Assembly (NCBI RefSeq): GCF_035046485.1
Contig: NC_085138.1
Location: 88,399,228-88,463,227, forward strand
DNA from: Aedes albopictus
Lineage: Eukaryota; Arthropoda; Insecta; Diptera; Culicidae
Direction of reading: 5' to 3'
DNA: 64,000 bases
Made by a program: the position numbers and the translations under genes. Of the stretch, positions 44,690 to 55,622 are shown piece after piece (the stretch's first letter is position 1; each line of letters starts with the position of its first letter). The notes beneath the pieces are model-generated. The model was given only the letters and a program-made list of their open reading frames with translations, made no database searches and was not told the origin of the DNA.

Positions 44690-44965
44690 GTCAGTATTTG
44701 AAGTGAATCCAGCACGGGATTCGACGAAAGGAAAGCAAGTTTCGAATTCAATGTTACTCCTGCTCAGGATTAACAGTGAATCTTGCACTGGATTCAGAGT
44801 ATATATTGTTCAAGTTTCAGAGAGAAACCTTCTGAAGTTACTGGACGAATCGTTCTTAGAATTCAGAGTAAGTTCTCTTCATGATTGAGAGTGGGTGTTT
44901 CAGAGGACTTAAGTGAATCTTGCATACGATGCAAAGTGAACTCTGCTTGGCATCCAGAGTAAATT
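44690..44965. repeat. decayed GAATCC/GGATTC-type repeat
   Basis: Words such as GAATCCAGCACGGGATTC, CTGCTCAGGATTAACAGTG and GAATCTTGCACTGGATTC recur at about 30-50-base intervals. They look like a strongly diverged relative of the 23-bp minisatellite at 38490-38990. Confidence 0.5.
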
Positions 44966-44984
44966 CTTAGCTCTCTAATTATTG

Positions 44985-45660
44985 GCCGCCATCTTGTATT
45001 TTGACCGCCATCTTCTGGTCACTATTTTTGCACTACGAACATTTTATTCATATCAAATACGTATACACAGAATGCATTGTTTTAGGGGCTTAAACTCTCT
45101 ACCGTCTACCCCTGTTGGTTTGAACGACAACTGTTGCAAATCAACGGGGTTCTTTTTTCTAATTTGAACGATGTGCAGATTAGAGGGGGTCAAATTAAAA
45201 AGTGTTCAGATTAGATGCGGTCAAATCAACGGGGGTAGACGGTACTACAGCCGCCATTTTGAGTTTTGGACCGCCATATTAGATACTTTAGTCGCGATAT
45301 TTAAATTCCGCACATTTTCCCCCTAACAAATGTACCCACATTGCATGGTTTTTGAGCCCAAAACTCCATAAAATAGCTGCTATCTTGAATTCTAGACCGC
45401 AATTTTTGGTTTTGAACCGCCATCTTGAATATTATGATCCCTTTGTTGGACTCTGTACCATACCAACCATATACATATTGTATGTATTAAGAGCCGAAAA
45501 CTCTTTAATACAACCGCCATCTTGGATTTTGGGCAGCAATCTTGCATATTCTGGTCGCTAATTTTGGACTCTGCACATCTCCGTACCAAATATACCCATA
45601 TTGCATGGTATAAGAGCCGAGATCATCTTAAAAAACCTCCAAATATAGAAAACTCCTTAA
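44985..45660. repeat. degenerate repeat with CCGCCATCTTG words
   Basis: CCGCCATCTTGTATTTTG, CCGCCATTTTGAGTTTTGGA, CCGCCATCTTGAATATT, TGCATGGTTTTTGAGCC and similar words recur in order, with a unit of roughly 120 bp. A small MITE (45102-45242) interrupts the array. Confidence 0.75.
45102..45242. mobile_element. 141-bp MITE, TA target, CCGTCTACCCC ends
   Basis: Left CCGTCTACCCCTGTTGGTTT; right reverse complement CCGTCTACCCCCGTTGATTT. TA flanks on both sides (45100-45101 and 45243-45244). The internal words GGGGGTCAAATTA and TCAAATCAACGGGG repeat the terminal motif. The first five bases, CCGTC, are shared with the element at 39467-40769. Confidence 0.85.
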
Positions 45661-45699
45661 AACATCCGCCTAAAATTCGGCAACCATGCTAATGTTGCT

Positions 45700-46110
45700 A
45701 ATGTTTACCACATTCGCCGCAATTTGATGTGTATCATGATAGTTTTTGGTTCAGTTTTATCTATGACCAGTTTATAGGTGCTGGTCTGGATCACTAAAAT
45801 GGCCTTAACTCCGGCTTGCCTTGACCGATCCTCCCTATTTTTAATAGCAAACAATGCGGAAAAAATCCGGTTCGATTCAAGCTATAATTCGTAAAATCGG
45901 TCAATGGAAAGTGCTCTAAAAATGAATGAACTTTTTTGCGCACAGACATACATACATAAGACATCATCTCTATTCGCCGAACTGAGTTGATTGGTATATG
46001 TGACTTGACTCTCCAAGCCTTCTATCGAAAATTGTTTTTTTTTTATCTGTGTGAACATGTAGCCTGTCAGTCACTTTGGTGTACTAGAAAGGCAAAACGT
46101 ATGCACAATA
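45700..46110. repeat. dispersed repeat also present at 14560-14760, reversed
   Basis: CTTAACTCCGGCTTGCCTTG, ACAGACATACATACATAAGA, CATCATCTCTATTCGCCG and GAGTTGATTGGTATATGTGA together mirror the order seen in reverse complement at 14560-14760. Non-coding. Confidence 0.65.
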
Positions 46111-46339
46111 TCACACGTACGGATTACTAACGAATCGCATCGCCGGTCTATCGCTTGCGATGCGAATGAGGACGAATGAATAATTTCCAAGTGTGGCTTC
46201 CAACCATGCACCGGAGTATGCTGCCGACGCTGACAAGCAGGCATACAAACAAAAGCGACTAACGGGCTTCTTTAGTGCCAACGTCTTGGCGATATTCTAT
46301 TTTTAGAACAGGATGCGACCTACAGATTTTTGCTCTATA

Positions 46340-46448
46340 GGGCACTGCATTGTTTTGATTTTGTATGGGATTTTGACGTTTCTTGGCCTTGTTGTTTACA
46401 AAATATCTGTAAGAGTGAAAGAAAAGGAGAGAATTTCATGCAGTGCCC
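46340..46448. mobile_element. 109-bp MITE, GGGCACTGCAT ends, TA target
   Basis: Left GGGCACTGCATTG and right CATGCAGTGCCC are inverse, each flanked by TA (46338-46339 and 46449-46450). The interior is AT-rich and non-coding. Confidence 0.75.
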
Positions 46449-46644
46449 TATGGATGTATGACAAAAGGTCGAAGGTCAAAAGGTCGTAGCCCATAAGGTC
46501 GACGGTAAAAAAATCGAAAAAATCAAAAGGTCGAAGAGTCAAAAGGCTCAAAGGGTCAAAAGATCGAAAGGTCGAAATAAAAAATAACTAGGACAAAAGG
46601 TCGAAAAGTCGAAGGGTTAAAAGTGGAAAGGTCGAAATAGAAAA

Positions 46645-46891
46645 AAATAAAAGAAAATCGGGTTAAGTACGGTTCCTTTGAATTCCACTAAGAATTTGCA
46701 TCCTTTGACAGATACGTATTTCGACCTCAACTGTAAGGTCGTCTTCAGTGTCTTGTACTTGACTCGAGTCGAGTCAAGTACAAGACACTGAAGACGACCT
46801 TACAGTTGAGGTCGAAATACGTATCTGTCAAAGGATGCAAATTCTTAGTGGAATTCAAAGGAACCGTACTTAACCCGATTTTCTTTTATTT
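46645..46891. repeat. perfect palindrome: 121-bp arms, 5-bp spacer
   Basis: The left arm 46645-46765 (from AAATAAAAGAAAATCGGG to AAGTACAAG-type text ending GACTC) is repeated exactly in inverse as 46771-46891, around the spacer GAGTC. I checked the arms base by base and found no mismatch. The text includes ACAGATACGTATTTCGACCT, a word I associate with dispersed repeats in Aedes. It may be two head-to-head copies of a repeat, a MITE or an assembly artefact. Confidence 0.93.
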
Positions 46892-47119
46892 ACAGATATT
46901 CCCCTAACAAGCCCAGGTTAATCATCATCAGAAAAAAATAACTTAGACAAAAGGTTGAAAGGACGAAGGTCAAAAGGTCAAAAGCTTGAAGGGTGTAGTT
47001 AGTAATACAACTAAAACACTGGATTCGTTAGGTACGAGAAGCGGATTTCAAATTTATACAAGTACCTGCAGTGCAATTATGTACGCCATGAATAGGCCAA
47101 ACAAGAGAGGTTGTACGAT

Positions 47120-47768
47120 CAAAACGATCAAACGATCAAATCTGACTATAAATGTCAATGGTTGCTCTTCCGTGATTGATCTGAGCTGGTACCAATTGCA
47201 CTGAGATCCAAATGAATAAGGGCTGGGACACTCTACTTATTCTCAAAGTGCAATTTAAGCAGCTCATACATTTTTGGTCAATAACGGCGCCGGCCACGTC
47301 CTTATAGTCAGTAGGGAAGGGAAAGGAATATTAGAGTGTGCTGGTTGTTGCTACTAAAGACTGAGAACACCTCTGCATCCCCACAACCAGAACGGACTGG
47401 AGTATTTGTTAGACGGAAAGGATGGGAGATCTGGGAGTCACCGTTGGGTCGGTGATGCGATCCATGGATAGGGGGTTATTTATAGTGATCGTAAGGTGTT
47501 AGATTGTGTGGTAAATACTATGAAGCTCAAGCGACACAGTTCGCTTTGGTTGCATAACTTGTAGGCGTTATATACGCTGTACTATGGAAGTTGGAATGAA
47601 GGGAAACGAATTTTTGCAATTTTGCGATGACTATGAATGACATGAGTTGTATATGTAGAGAAGAGAGAGAGAAAGTGGATAGAAAGATACAAACTAGGAT
47701 GAAGGCGACGGGCCAGGGATTGAACCCTTGGCCTTCTGCATACGAGCCACTGAACCACCAAGCCCGGT
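47120..47768 (-). mobile_element. SINE-like element of about 650 bp with tRNA-like head
   Basis: Read on the minus strand, a tRNA-like head sits at 47768-47705: AGACCGGGCTTGGTGGTTCA and a B-box-like GGGTTCAATCCCTGG. A GC-moderate body follows without a defensible frame. Similar flanks of about 28 bp lie outside on both sides (about 47090-47118 and 47769-47797: GAATAGGC, AAACAAGAGA, GTTGTA), with three mismatches. This may be an old, unusually long target duplication. Confidence 0.6.
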
Positions 47769-48269
47769 CTGAATAGGCTAAACAAGAGATGTTGTAGGAC
47801 AAACAGTCAAAGGTCAAAAGATCGAAGTTCAAATGGTCGACGGTTAAAAGGCCGAAAGGTCGAAATAAATAAGTAGTACAAAAGGTCGAACGGTCGAAAG
47901 GTCTAATGGAAAGGCATTCGCATGAAGAACAGTACTTCTTGATCCGATGGCTGTACATATTTGGTACAGAAGGTTAGCGTATTTGTTCGCCGTCGCCGTA
48001 AGATGTACCTCGTTTCCCATCTCTCTGTTCAAGGAATCGCTGACGAATTTTACTAGGGGCTAGACCAGTGGTGACCTGTATTAGATGGTTCTAATGAGTT
48101 CTCTGTTAGTGAGTGGCTCGATTATTTGTTCCATAGGTAGTTGTGCTAATTCAGCCAGCATGACATGTACATGTACTGGGGAGAAGGTTCGTTGCGTTGC
48201 GTCTATAGACATTTAGAATCACTCGTAGTTTGTTGAGGTTTGTAGAAGCGGCATTTTCAAAGACTGATG

Positions 48270-50975
48270 GCCCGTATTCCATCCATTTCCATTTCATCAG
48301 GGTTTCACCAAACTAGACTTCCTCGAGAGCATTGTCAACAGTCCCTATTTTTTTCTCAAGAGGGTTTCGGTGTTAACCGAGTCATACGCTTTGTTGACAT
48401 TCAGAAATATGTCGAAGACCTTTTTTCTCTTCTATTTCGTTTGGTGGACGGAAATAACTACGAAATTGATGTACGTGGAAGTGGACATGTGTTTCCTAAA
48501 GTCGGACGATCGCATCAGGAATCAGGTTTTGCATGGCCACTAGTTCAGCAAGCCTGTCCTTCGCCACGGATTTTATAAACTTGATTTCTAAGTTCATTAG
48601 CGCAATGAGTTTTAGGTTGTTTAGCTGATTGGACCCTCCTGACTTTTTGGGATTGGCCACTCCTCCGTCAACCTCCAGGATTCCGGTATTTCCTCCGTTA
48701 CAAATACCCTGCTCAACACTTCGCAAATTTTGTGTTGCATCTCTGAGTTAAGTTCCTTCAAGACTGCGTACGAAAATTCGTTTGGTCCTGGCGCCGACTA
48801 GGTCCACCTCTGCCTAACTATGTTTAAAATCTCCTCATCTTTCAGTCCCACCTAGTAGCCTTTTAGTTCCTCTTCTGTGCTAGTCATCGGCATGTGTACT
48901 TCGTGTAGTTTGTTGCTAAAATATAAGAGGTCCATAAAATCCCGTCCGTCTTCCTCTGTGAAATCAACCTGCTTCCTATGCTTCCCTGTGAGCGCGGTGT
49001 CGACTCCTTTTACCAAGTTCCAGAGCTGCCTGGCCGGCGTTGCTACCTCGTCAATCTTTTCAGTCAGTTCTCTAGGGTCTATCCTCGTTTGGTTCTCCTG
49101 ACCTCCTTTGTGAACCGAACTCACTTTCTTTTCAGCTGGATGAAGTTGGACTCCGTTTTGTTCCGATTGTACATTCTCAAGGATTCCTGTTTTGCTTTGT
49201 ACAGGTTTGCAATCGCGTCTGTCCAACACGAGATGAACGAGGATTTTTTTCCACCAGGTTGGAAATCATTGTTGATGACCCTTCATAGAGGAGAACTAAT
49301 GTTGACAGATTGATCAACTTGCAAAGATTTTCCCCTTGACAGCATGCATCACACTAGGGGCTCCACGAAGTACGGTGTGCGTTGAAGTTTGCCATTATAA
49401 CTATCTCCCCGTGTAGGTCCTTTAGCAATTTGAAAAGGCGCTTCAGGTCATCTTTGCCTTCGTTTACTGATCGTCTCGCTGGTGGTAGATAGGCGGAGAT
49501 TAGGTCAATGGGATCGAAATCATTGGTGATGGTTATCCCGACCATTTCGGACATGTCGAAGTTCTGGAAATCGAGCCTGTTTTACTTCGTTCCTTGTCGT
49601 ACTAGTATCCCAACTCCTCCGAATCCCTCTGGTCGTGATTTAGTTACAAGCGTGTGTACATTGTTGTTGAAGGGTTCGTTATCCTTCAGCCTTAATCCTG
49701 TAGCAGGGCCTTGTCATAGGTCATGCATGCCTAAAGTTCTTCGCGTTTTTCTGGTGGTCTGAAGCCTTGAATATTGTGTTGGATGGTGTTGAATGTTTTA
49801 TTGTTTATTGTTGCTTGTCCGAGTTTTATTCTGGGGAGTTGTTCCGTGTCCCCATATTGGATGATTATTTCTAGTTCGACTAGCTGACTTCGATGAGAAA
49901 AGGATCTGTATCAATTTCTGTTCTTTCTGTTAGATCCCTTGCTCGAGCATTCTCAGAACTTCAGCTACCGGTTCCAGTCAGATAGGAGTTGGCATAGTTT
50001 CAAGATGTCTTGCCTCAACTGTGCTAGGAGCTTCTCAATTTCAGTTACCCGATGAGGATTAACCCTTCAGCGCGCGCACTGTTGTGAAAAGTACAACACT
50101 ACCAAAAAACCTCGCTTTTCGTATCCAGCGCGGGCGCGGTGCAGTTTCGGTTGCTTGATGGCGCGCGTCCTGGAAGGTTAACTATCGCAGTTTCGCTAAA
50201 CCAGAGCTGCGTGTTACTTTCTCGTGAAAGCTCGTTTCTCGGCAGACGCTTCTTCTCTCTTGGCATGTACCTTCCCGGCGTCATTCGTTAACGGTTTGAA
50301 ACAGAGTCAGAGAGCTCAAGGCAGTTGATGTTGTCTTGTAGATTGTCGTTATGACTGCTGTTTTCCATTAGGACATTCTATCCTAATTCAATGACTGTGT
50401 GTCTTCTTTTCTTCTTTATGCTTATTCTAATTTCTTATAATTTCTAATAACTTTATTTCTTTATTTTACTATTAACTATTTATAACGAAACTATTCAAAC
50501 ACAATTTCTCTGAGTAAGAATCTCACTACTAAACATATTCTTTTGGTTACGTGAATTTACTCCAGGCCAATCTCCCTATTAACTCTCCTTCTGTGGCCGG
50601 ACTGGCGATGAGAAGCGCTCGGGATCCACTTTCTGGCGATAATAACAATACTCAGCTTCCACTGTATCACTGTTTCATAGCTCGTTCCACGGGAAATATT
50701 GCAAAAAAAATTACACAATTTCCCGGATTTAAAAAAAAAACTACTGAACACACCGAAGATCTTGTTCTTTTGCCTTTTTCACAATTTGGCCACCTGACCG
50801 ACGAAGATACGTCGAAAAGCAACTCCGAAAAATGTGTATTCTCACGAAGTTCCAATATTATCGGTTTTCCCCCTTATCAAACGCGACGATTTGAATTCGT
50901 TGTGGGTGAAACCGTCGCCAGAGTCGTCGCCAGCCAATCAGCAAGCGGGAGTCTGACGTTTCTCCGATCTCACTA
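48270..50975 (-). pseudogene. I/Jockey-type non-LTR retrotransposon with ORF1 start, endonuclease and RT fragments
   Basis: Minus strand from about 50975: a probable 5' UTR to about 50370; a short ORF1-like start (DNLQDNINCLELSDSVSN) and a further piece (VTEIEKLLAQLRQDILKLC); then the endonuclease, NIQGFRPPEKRE, VGITITNDFDPIDLISAYLP and VIMANFNAHRTSWSP (Asp-to-Phe/Asn change at the usual GDFNAH). A connector frame at 49229-48852 follows, and RT text with NKAYDSVNTETLLRK near 48370. Many stops and shifts are present. A piggyBac-type MITE (50063-50177) lies in ORF1. Confidence 0.7.
50063..50177. mobile_element. 115-bp piggyBac-type MITE (TTAA target)
   Basis: TTAA at 50059-50062 and 50178-50181 flanks the ends CCCTTCAGCGCGCGC (left) and, in inverse, CCTTCCAGGACGCGCGCC (right). 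C-rich CCY termini plus a TTAA target are the piggyBac pattern. Non-coding. Confidence 0.8.
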
Positions 50976-51005
50976 ACACAAACAACAGCAGAGGTGGTGC
51001 TTGAT

Positions 51006-52797
51006 TATAGACACTATAGATTCCATAGACTCGCGGAGACATGGTTGAGCAATACGATTTTAGTGTGTTTTACCGTGAATTTAGAGTGTCCCGAGCGAAT
51101 CCCAAGTAACAATTTTGATTCTATCTGGTTTTATTTATTTTTATGATAGTTTTATAAAAGCATTGCGTAGTCTGATTGATTTTATAAGGGTTTCTGTTGA
51201 GCACAACTATTCTTCAGCAATGTGTGGTTTTAAAAACATCTCCGCGAATACTTGGGGTTCAGCACATAAAACCACAAACACAATAAAAACAATTGACCTT
51301 AATGTCAGTTTTAAAATGTTCTTGAAGTTATCTTCAATTAACCGTTCTTGAGCAAGAGTAACTGTTCTTGAGTGAAAACAGATTTGTAAATGAAAAATTA
51401 AAAAAAAGCTTAAGCATCAGAATCTGATTGTGATTGAATGATTATTGCTGCCAAACAAGAACACCCAGTTTAGAAAACCGGGTCTGTCGCGGCGCAGTAT
51501 CAAACTCCTCCAGTTTCAGCATCCGAAACGAGGTTTGTTTGATAAACCAGAACGTCGATTCCCATGCAATAGATGATGAATTCGTTTTGCTGCAGACCAT
51601 GAAAATCAACAACTACTTACCTGTGGGAAACGCCGACCGGAGGAATCTGACACTGCACAGCATCAAGACCGGTTCCCGGGGTGCTCCGGATGGCAGCGGT
51701 ACCGGGCTGCTAATGTAATTTATCGAACTTTAATGACCACCTCATTGTTTTAAACAAATCATCGCATTGCGATGCAATTAATTTGTTTATTTACAACTTG
51801 ATACATAAGATTCGTGACGTTCTCGGCGGAGTTTGCATAAATCCGCATCAAGAGCGTCATAAATCGAACTACTCTTGAGTAACACTTGTTACCCTTGCAT
51901 AAGTTGAAATAAATTTATATCGGTTTTTTGGCGTTCTTGGTGCAGATCAACCAGGCTGCATTGAGAACGTTATAAATCAGAGTATTCTTGAGTTACCCTT
52001 TTCACTCTTGCGTTAGTTGAAAGTAATTTGAGACAATCTTATGGTGATGTTGAATAAAACCACCGATAATTATGGACGTCTTCGACGATTTCGACGGAAG
52101 CCATGTTGAGAAAACTCATTAATATTGCTCTCCCGACCTGAAATAATAGTTTTCATTATTTTATTACTCCATTATTATCGCAGCGCGTTGCAATTTTTGG
52201 AAGTATCATGCAACATATATACGATGATTTTCGTTTGGCAGTGGACAACCTAGTTATAATAGGGAAACATTTCCAATTTGTGCTAGAAATTAATCCCAAT
52301 AATAATATTGTATCATTTTCATGATGTTTTTACCGACTCAAATAAACGAACCATCCATCATGAAAGCTGCAGCAGTGCAGCAGCAACAGAAACAGACAAT
52401 TTTATGATCGTTTTATCGTGCACTTGAAGTGCTCTGCAAGCAGAGATCAATTCGCCTTGAAGACATCTTGTGAAGTACAACAGGTTTTAAGAAAATCTTA
52501 TAATCAACTCTCCAAGACTACCATAGGATGGGCCTCTTTGGTCTTATGGGGGGTTTATGATTGAGTTGATGTAGTGTTGCAGAGCAATTAGGTTTATATT
52601 CAGTTTTAAAGAACAGGTGTTGAAGAATTCTTCAAAAGCATTATAAAATTAATTTTGTTACTTGGGATATGACGTCACGCAATCCATTGTCGCTATTGAA
52701 ATCGTGACGTCATGCTCGTTTGGCTACACGAACTGACAGTTCGTTTGGCTACAGTTGTCTTCGCCTTCGCGAGTCTATGGAATCTATAGTGTCTATA
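51006..52797. mobile_element. 1.79-kb TIR element with perfect 9-bp target duplication (Mutator-like?)
   Basis: The ends TATAGACACTATAGATTCCA plus TAGACTCGCG are perfect inverse repeats of 30 bp. The flanks GTGCTTGAT at 50997-51005 and 52798-52806 are identical, a 9-bp duplication as made by Mutator-like transposases. There is no transposase frame. A GC-richer patch at 51430-51720 looks exon-like (frame with INNYLPVGNADRRNLTLHSI between a CTGCAG acceptor-like and a GTAATT donor-like site). The rest is AT-rich. The target lies at the 5' end of the retrotransposon relic at 48270-50975. Confidence 0.85.
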
Positions 52798-52806
52798 GTG
52801 CTTGAT

Positions 52807-54224
52807 TCGTCGCGACGATTCAGAAATGCCGACTGGCAGTTGGCAGCGCGTTTTGTTATAAAAGCAACATACAATATACAATGCTTGAATGTTGTTTACA
52901 CTTGTCAGATAGGACTGTCGACCTGCAAAACGTCCAAACCAACAGATCCGGGTGATATTGTTGAAAAAGCAGATTGGTCGATATTGTTTCTATAATTTTA
53001 TAGCAAAACATTAAATATCGTTTTTTTAAATAATTTTATTAGAATGCATGTAAAGCTACTAGAATACTCCAATAAACCAATATGTTTAAAGAATGTTAGA
53101 TTGGGCCTTTTGGAATGTTCGTCCAGATTACAAATTATGCCATCAGACAATGCAATGTCCTCAAAGCATATCAACTGTCTTGACAATGCAATGGACGTTC
53201 ATAAAACGAAGCCAAAGCAGAACACCAGTGAATGTGATGAGTGAGCATTCGACTGTTTTCATTGCACCATGCCATTGGACAGTGCCATGAAGTTTTCCGT
53301 AAACCTGTGGTGACAACACTGTCACTGTCTTTAAATGGAAGAAACCATAAAAAACCTTTTTACAGTTTATTCAGGAACACAGTTAGTTTTGGGGCCTTTC
53401 TTAGCTCAGATTGATAAAATGTAGCTACAAATCGTAACCAAGTTCAGTCGCCTGGGGATGACTATCGAGATGGTTCAGGATCTTTCACGAAGATTTTGCG
53501 TATCTTCGTACCTGTCACATGATATACGTATGCAGAAATTGTTATTATGCCAAATAAAGAATTCAGATTCGGCATACATGGGTAGTGCTCGAAAGCATGA
53601 CGCAACCAAGTAGGGGTGTTATTCCAAAAGATGAAAAGGAAAAGGCACCGTCTTGTGTCAGCTCTTTTCACCCTTGTTTCCGTTTTTCCGCAAATACGAA
53701 AAGAAAAAAAGGAGAAATAATCGTTCCTTTTTCGCCCAGGCCAACCACGGCCGTTCACCAATTTTCTTTTCTATCTGCTGGAAAACTGGGTCGTGGCTAT
53801 TTGGGCGGAAAATCCTATCAAACCCTTTACCAACCGAGAGAAGAAAAAAACCTGGAATGAAGACCGAAAAATTCAATAAAGTGGCAAAAAATGCCACTGA
53901 TCTGATGAACCGTTTGGAGTGGGTGGGTGCCGTAGAGTTTGGCGCTCGCCAAAACGGGAACGAATTTGTGGGGTCAACTTTTGGGGAATCGAGAACGATT
54001 TCGGGGTATTAGAAGCTTTACTGGGACTGAGTTTGGCACTGGGTTCAACGTTTAGTGGTGGCGGTAAACGCCATCAAGTAGTGGAATAAGTGGTCTAGTT
54101 GTGGTTGACTGAATCAAGTTTGAAGGGATTTATTGAAGGTAGAGTGAATGTTTCGGGGCATAAAGTTATTCATATACTGCATATGGTATAGTAAATGAAA
54201 ATGTATTTATTTTTAATATCCAAT
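52807..54224. other. no gene recognised (52807-54224)
   Basis: Several open frames occur on both strands at 53460-54010, but they overlap each other, lack motifs and have no splice support. Repeated AATGT/CCATT-like words near 53100-53290 may be an old repeat. Confidence 0.45.
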
Positions 54225-54345
54225 CATCTTCTTAATCTTCTTGATGTAAAGTCCCAATATCTGCTTCTGAGCTTAGTGTTCTTTAGATAGTTCAACAGTT
54301 AACGATTTTTTTTTCTTGCCAATCGACCTTTTTGCATTCGCACAT
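54225..54345 (-). mobile_element. decayed Feilai-like SINE, 3' half
   Basis: The + strand order CTTCTTAATCTTCTTGATGT, AAAGTCCCAATATCTGC, CTTAGTGTTCTTTAG, TTCAACAGTTAACGA and TTTCTTGCCA parallels the minus-strand SINE at 22137-22397, with many substitutions. The tRNA-like head is missing. Confidence 0.6.
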
Positions 54346-55617
54346 CTAATGGCGGGCATGAAAAAAGATTAAACAAGCATCCTCTCCAAAAGAACTCTAA
54401 ACCAGTTGCAAATCGAACATAAGTAAACAAGCTAACATTGAATTTGCTGGCTATATTGACACTATATTGACTAATTCGACAATATGAAGATTATAGTTGG
54501 CATGATTTCCCTGCCTCAGAAACGTTTAACTCATCTCAGTTAAAAATGTAATGACATATCAAGTTAAACGGTAATCAAAAACAAAACTTCATCTCGCTTC
54601 ATGCTCGCTCTTTTCCAGTCACAAAAAGTGCTCGTGGTGGGACTTTAATCAGCTTAACAAAAACCTTTGCTGGCAGCTGCTTCACATCTAATGAAAAAGC
54701 TTGTTGCATAACTATGTAATCACACTCACTCACATGTTCCAACAGCGCCATTCACTGGTGATGACACTACCATTTGATGCAAAAGATATATCCATTTGAT
54801 CTCAAATTTGTCTCTCGGCTCGCTTTCGACTGTGCTTCCTCTGCTGCTCTACCACCCTTCCTCATGCCGGGTGGCCGCAACACTTCTACTGCTGCTGGAA
54901 ATGAAAATCCCTCCTAAAATAACCTAATCATTACGTAATGCCCCCGACGACGACCGAACCGAGCTACTATCATTCACCACATTTGTGCCACCAACAACAA
55001 ACCGTCAGCCAGTTGTAGTTATATCGCTGCTACTAGCCAACTCCGAAGAGAGCTTTTCCTTTTCATGGAATCCCACACGGACCCAGCAGTTAGTAGCGCA
55101 CAAAAGTTTGCCCTCGTGCCATTTTCCCGGCATTTTCATTTTGTGGTGGTGGCACATTCTGATGGGCGAGTTCTGTGTAGGTAGTTTTGGACGGACAGGC
55201 ACTAACCGACCAACTGACAAGGACGATGACGACGACGGCGACGACGACCGGGAGATTAGCATCATGAGCGTGTACATGGCTACAGTGGTTGCACGTCATT
55301 TGGTCGAATGTTGTTTGGCCGAAAAAAGATCAATGAACTAACTGATGCTGAACAATCTACAATTAAAGAAGGAACATTTCCCTTTAAAAATATCACCTTG
55401 AATGCATCGTTGATGATCCTGAGTCACTGAAGTCTTCTGATCATAATTCGGTCAAACGACCCATTCGACCAAAAGATATTCGGACAAACGGCCAGACACT
55501 AACCATGACAGTGATGACGACTATTCTACTATTTGGAGGTGGATCGCTGGATGACGCTCAAGTGAAAACCCTCTAGCGCAGACATGCTAGCAGCAGCAGT
55601 GAGTGACAGGTCACCAC
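54346..55617. other. no gene recognised; short (GAC)n-like and GTCGAA-like patches
   Basis: A (GAC/GAT)n patch occurs at 55210-55255 and GGTCAAACGACC / ATTCGACCAAAAG words at 55290-55500. A frame at 54985-55341 is open on the plus strand, but the text has no motif and overlaps minus-strand frames of similar quality. Confidence 0.45.
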
Positions 55618-55622
55618 CACCG

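Larger units (their letters stand above)
46455..47895. repeat. degenerate (AAAAGGTCGA)n-type simple repeat, interrupted twice
   Basis: AAAGGTCGAA, GTCAAAAGGTCG and GATCGAAAGG words fill 46455-46640, 46920-47000 and 47800-47895. The perfect palindrome at 46645-46891 and the SINE-like element at 47120-47768 are inserted into it. Confidence 0.8.

Noticed and set aside
50551..50976. 141-codon plus-strand frame near 50.6 kb
   Set aside because: More likely the antisense of the 5' UTR of the minus-strand retrotransposon; no domain is visible.
54985..55341. 118-codon plus-strand frame with acidic stretch
   Set aside because: The acidic run comes from a (GAC)n patch; no splice, motif or start support, and minus-strand frames overlap it.
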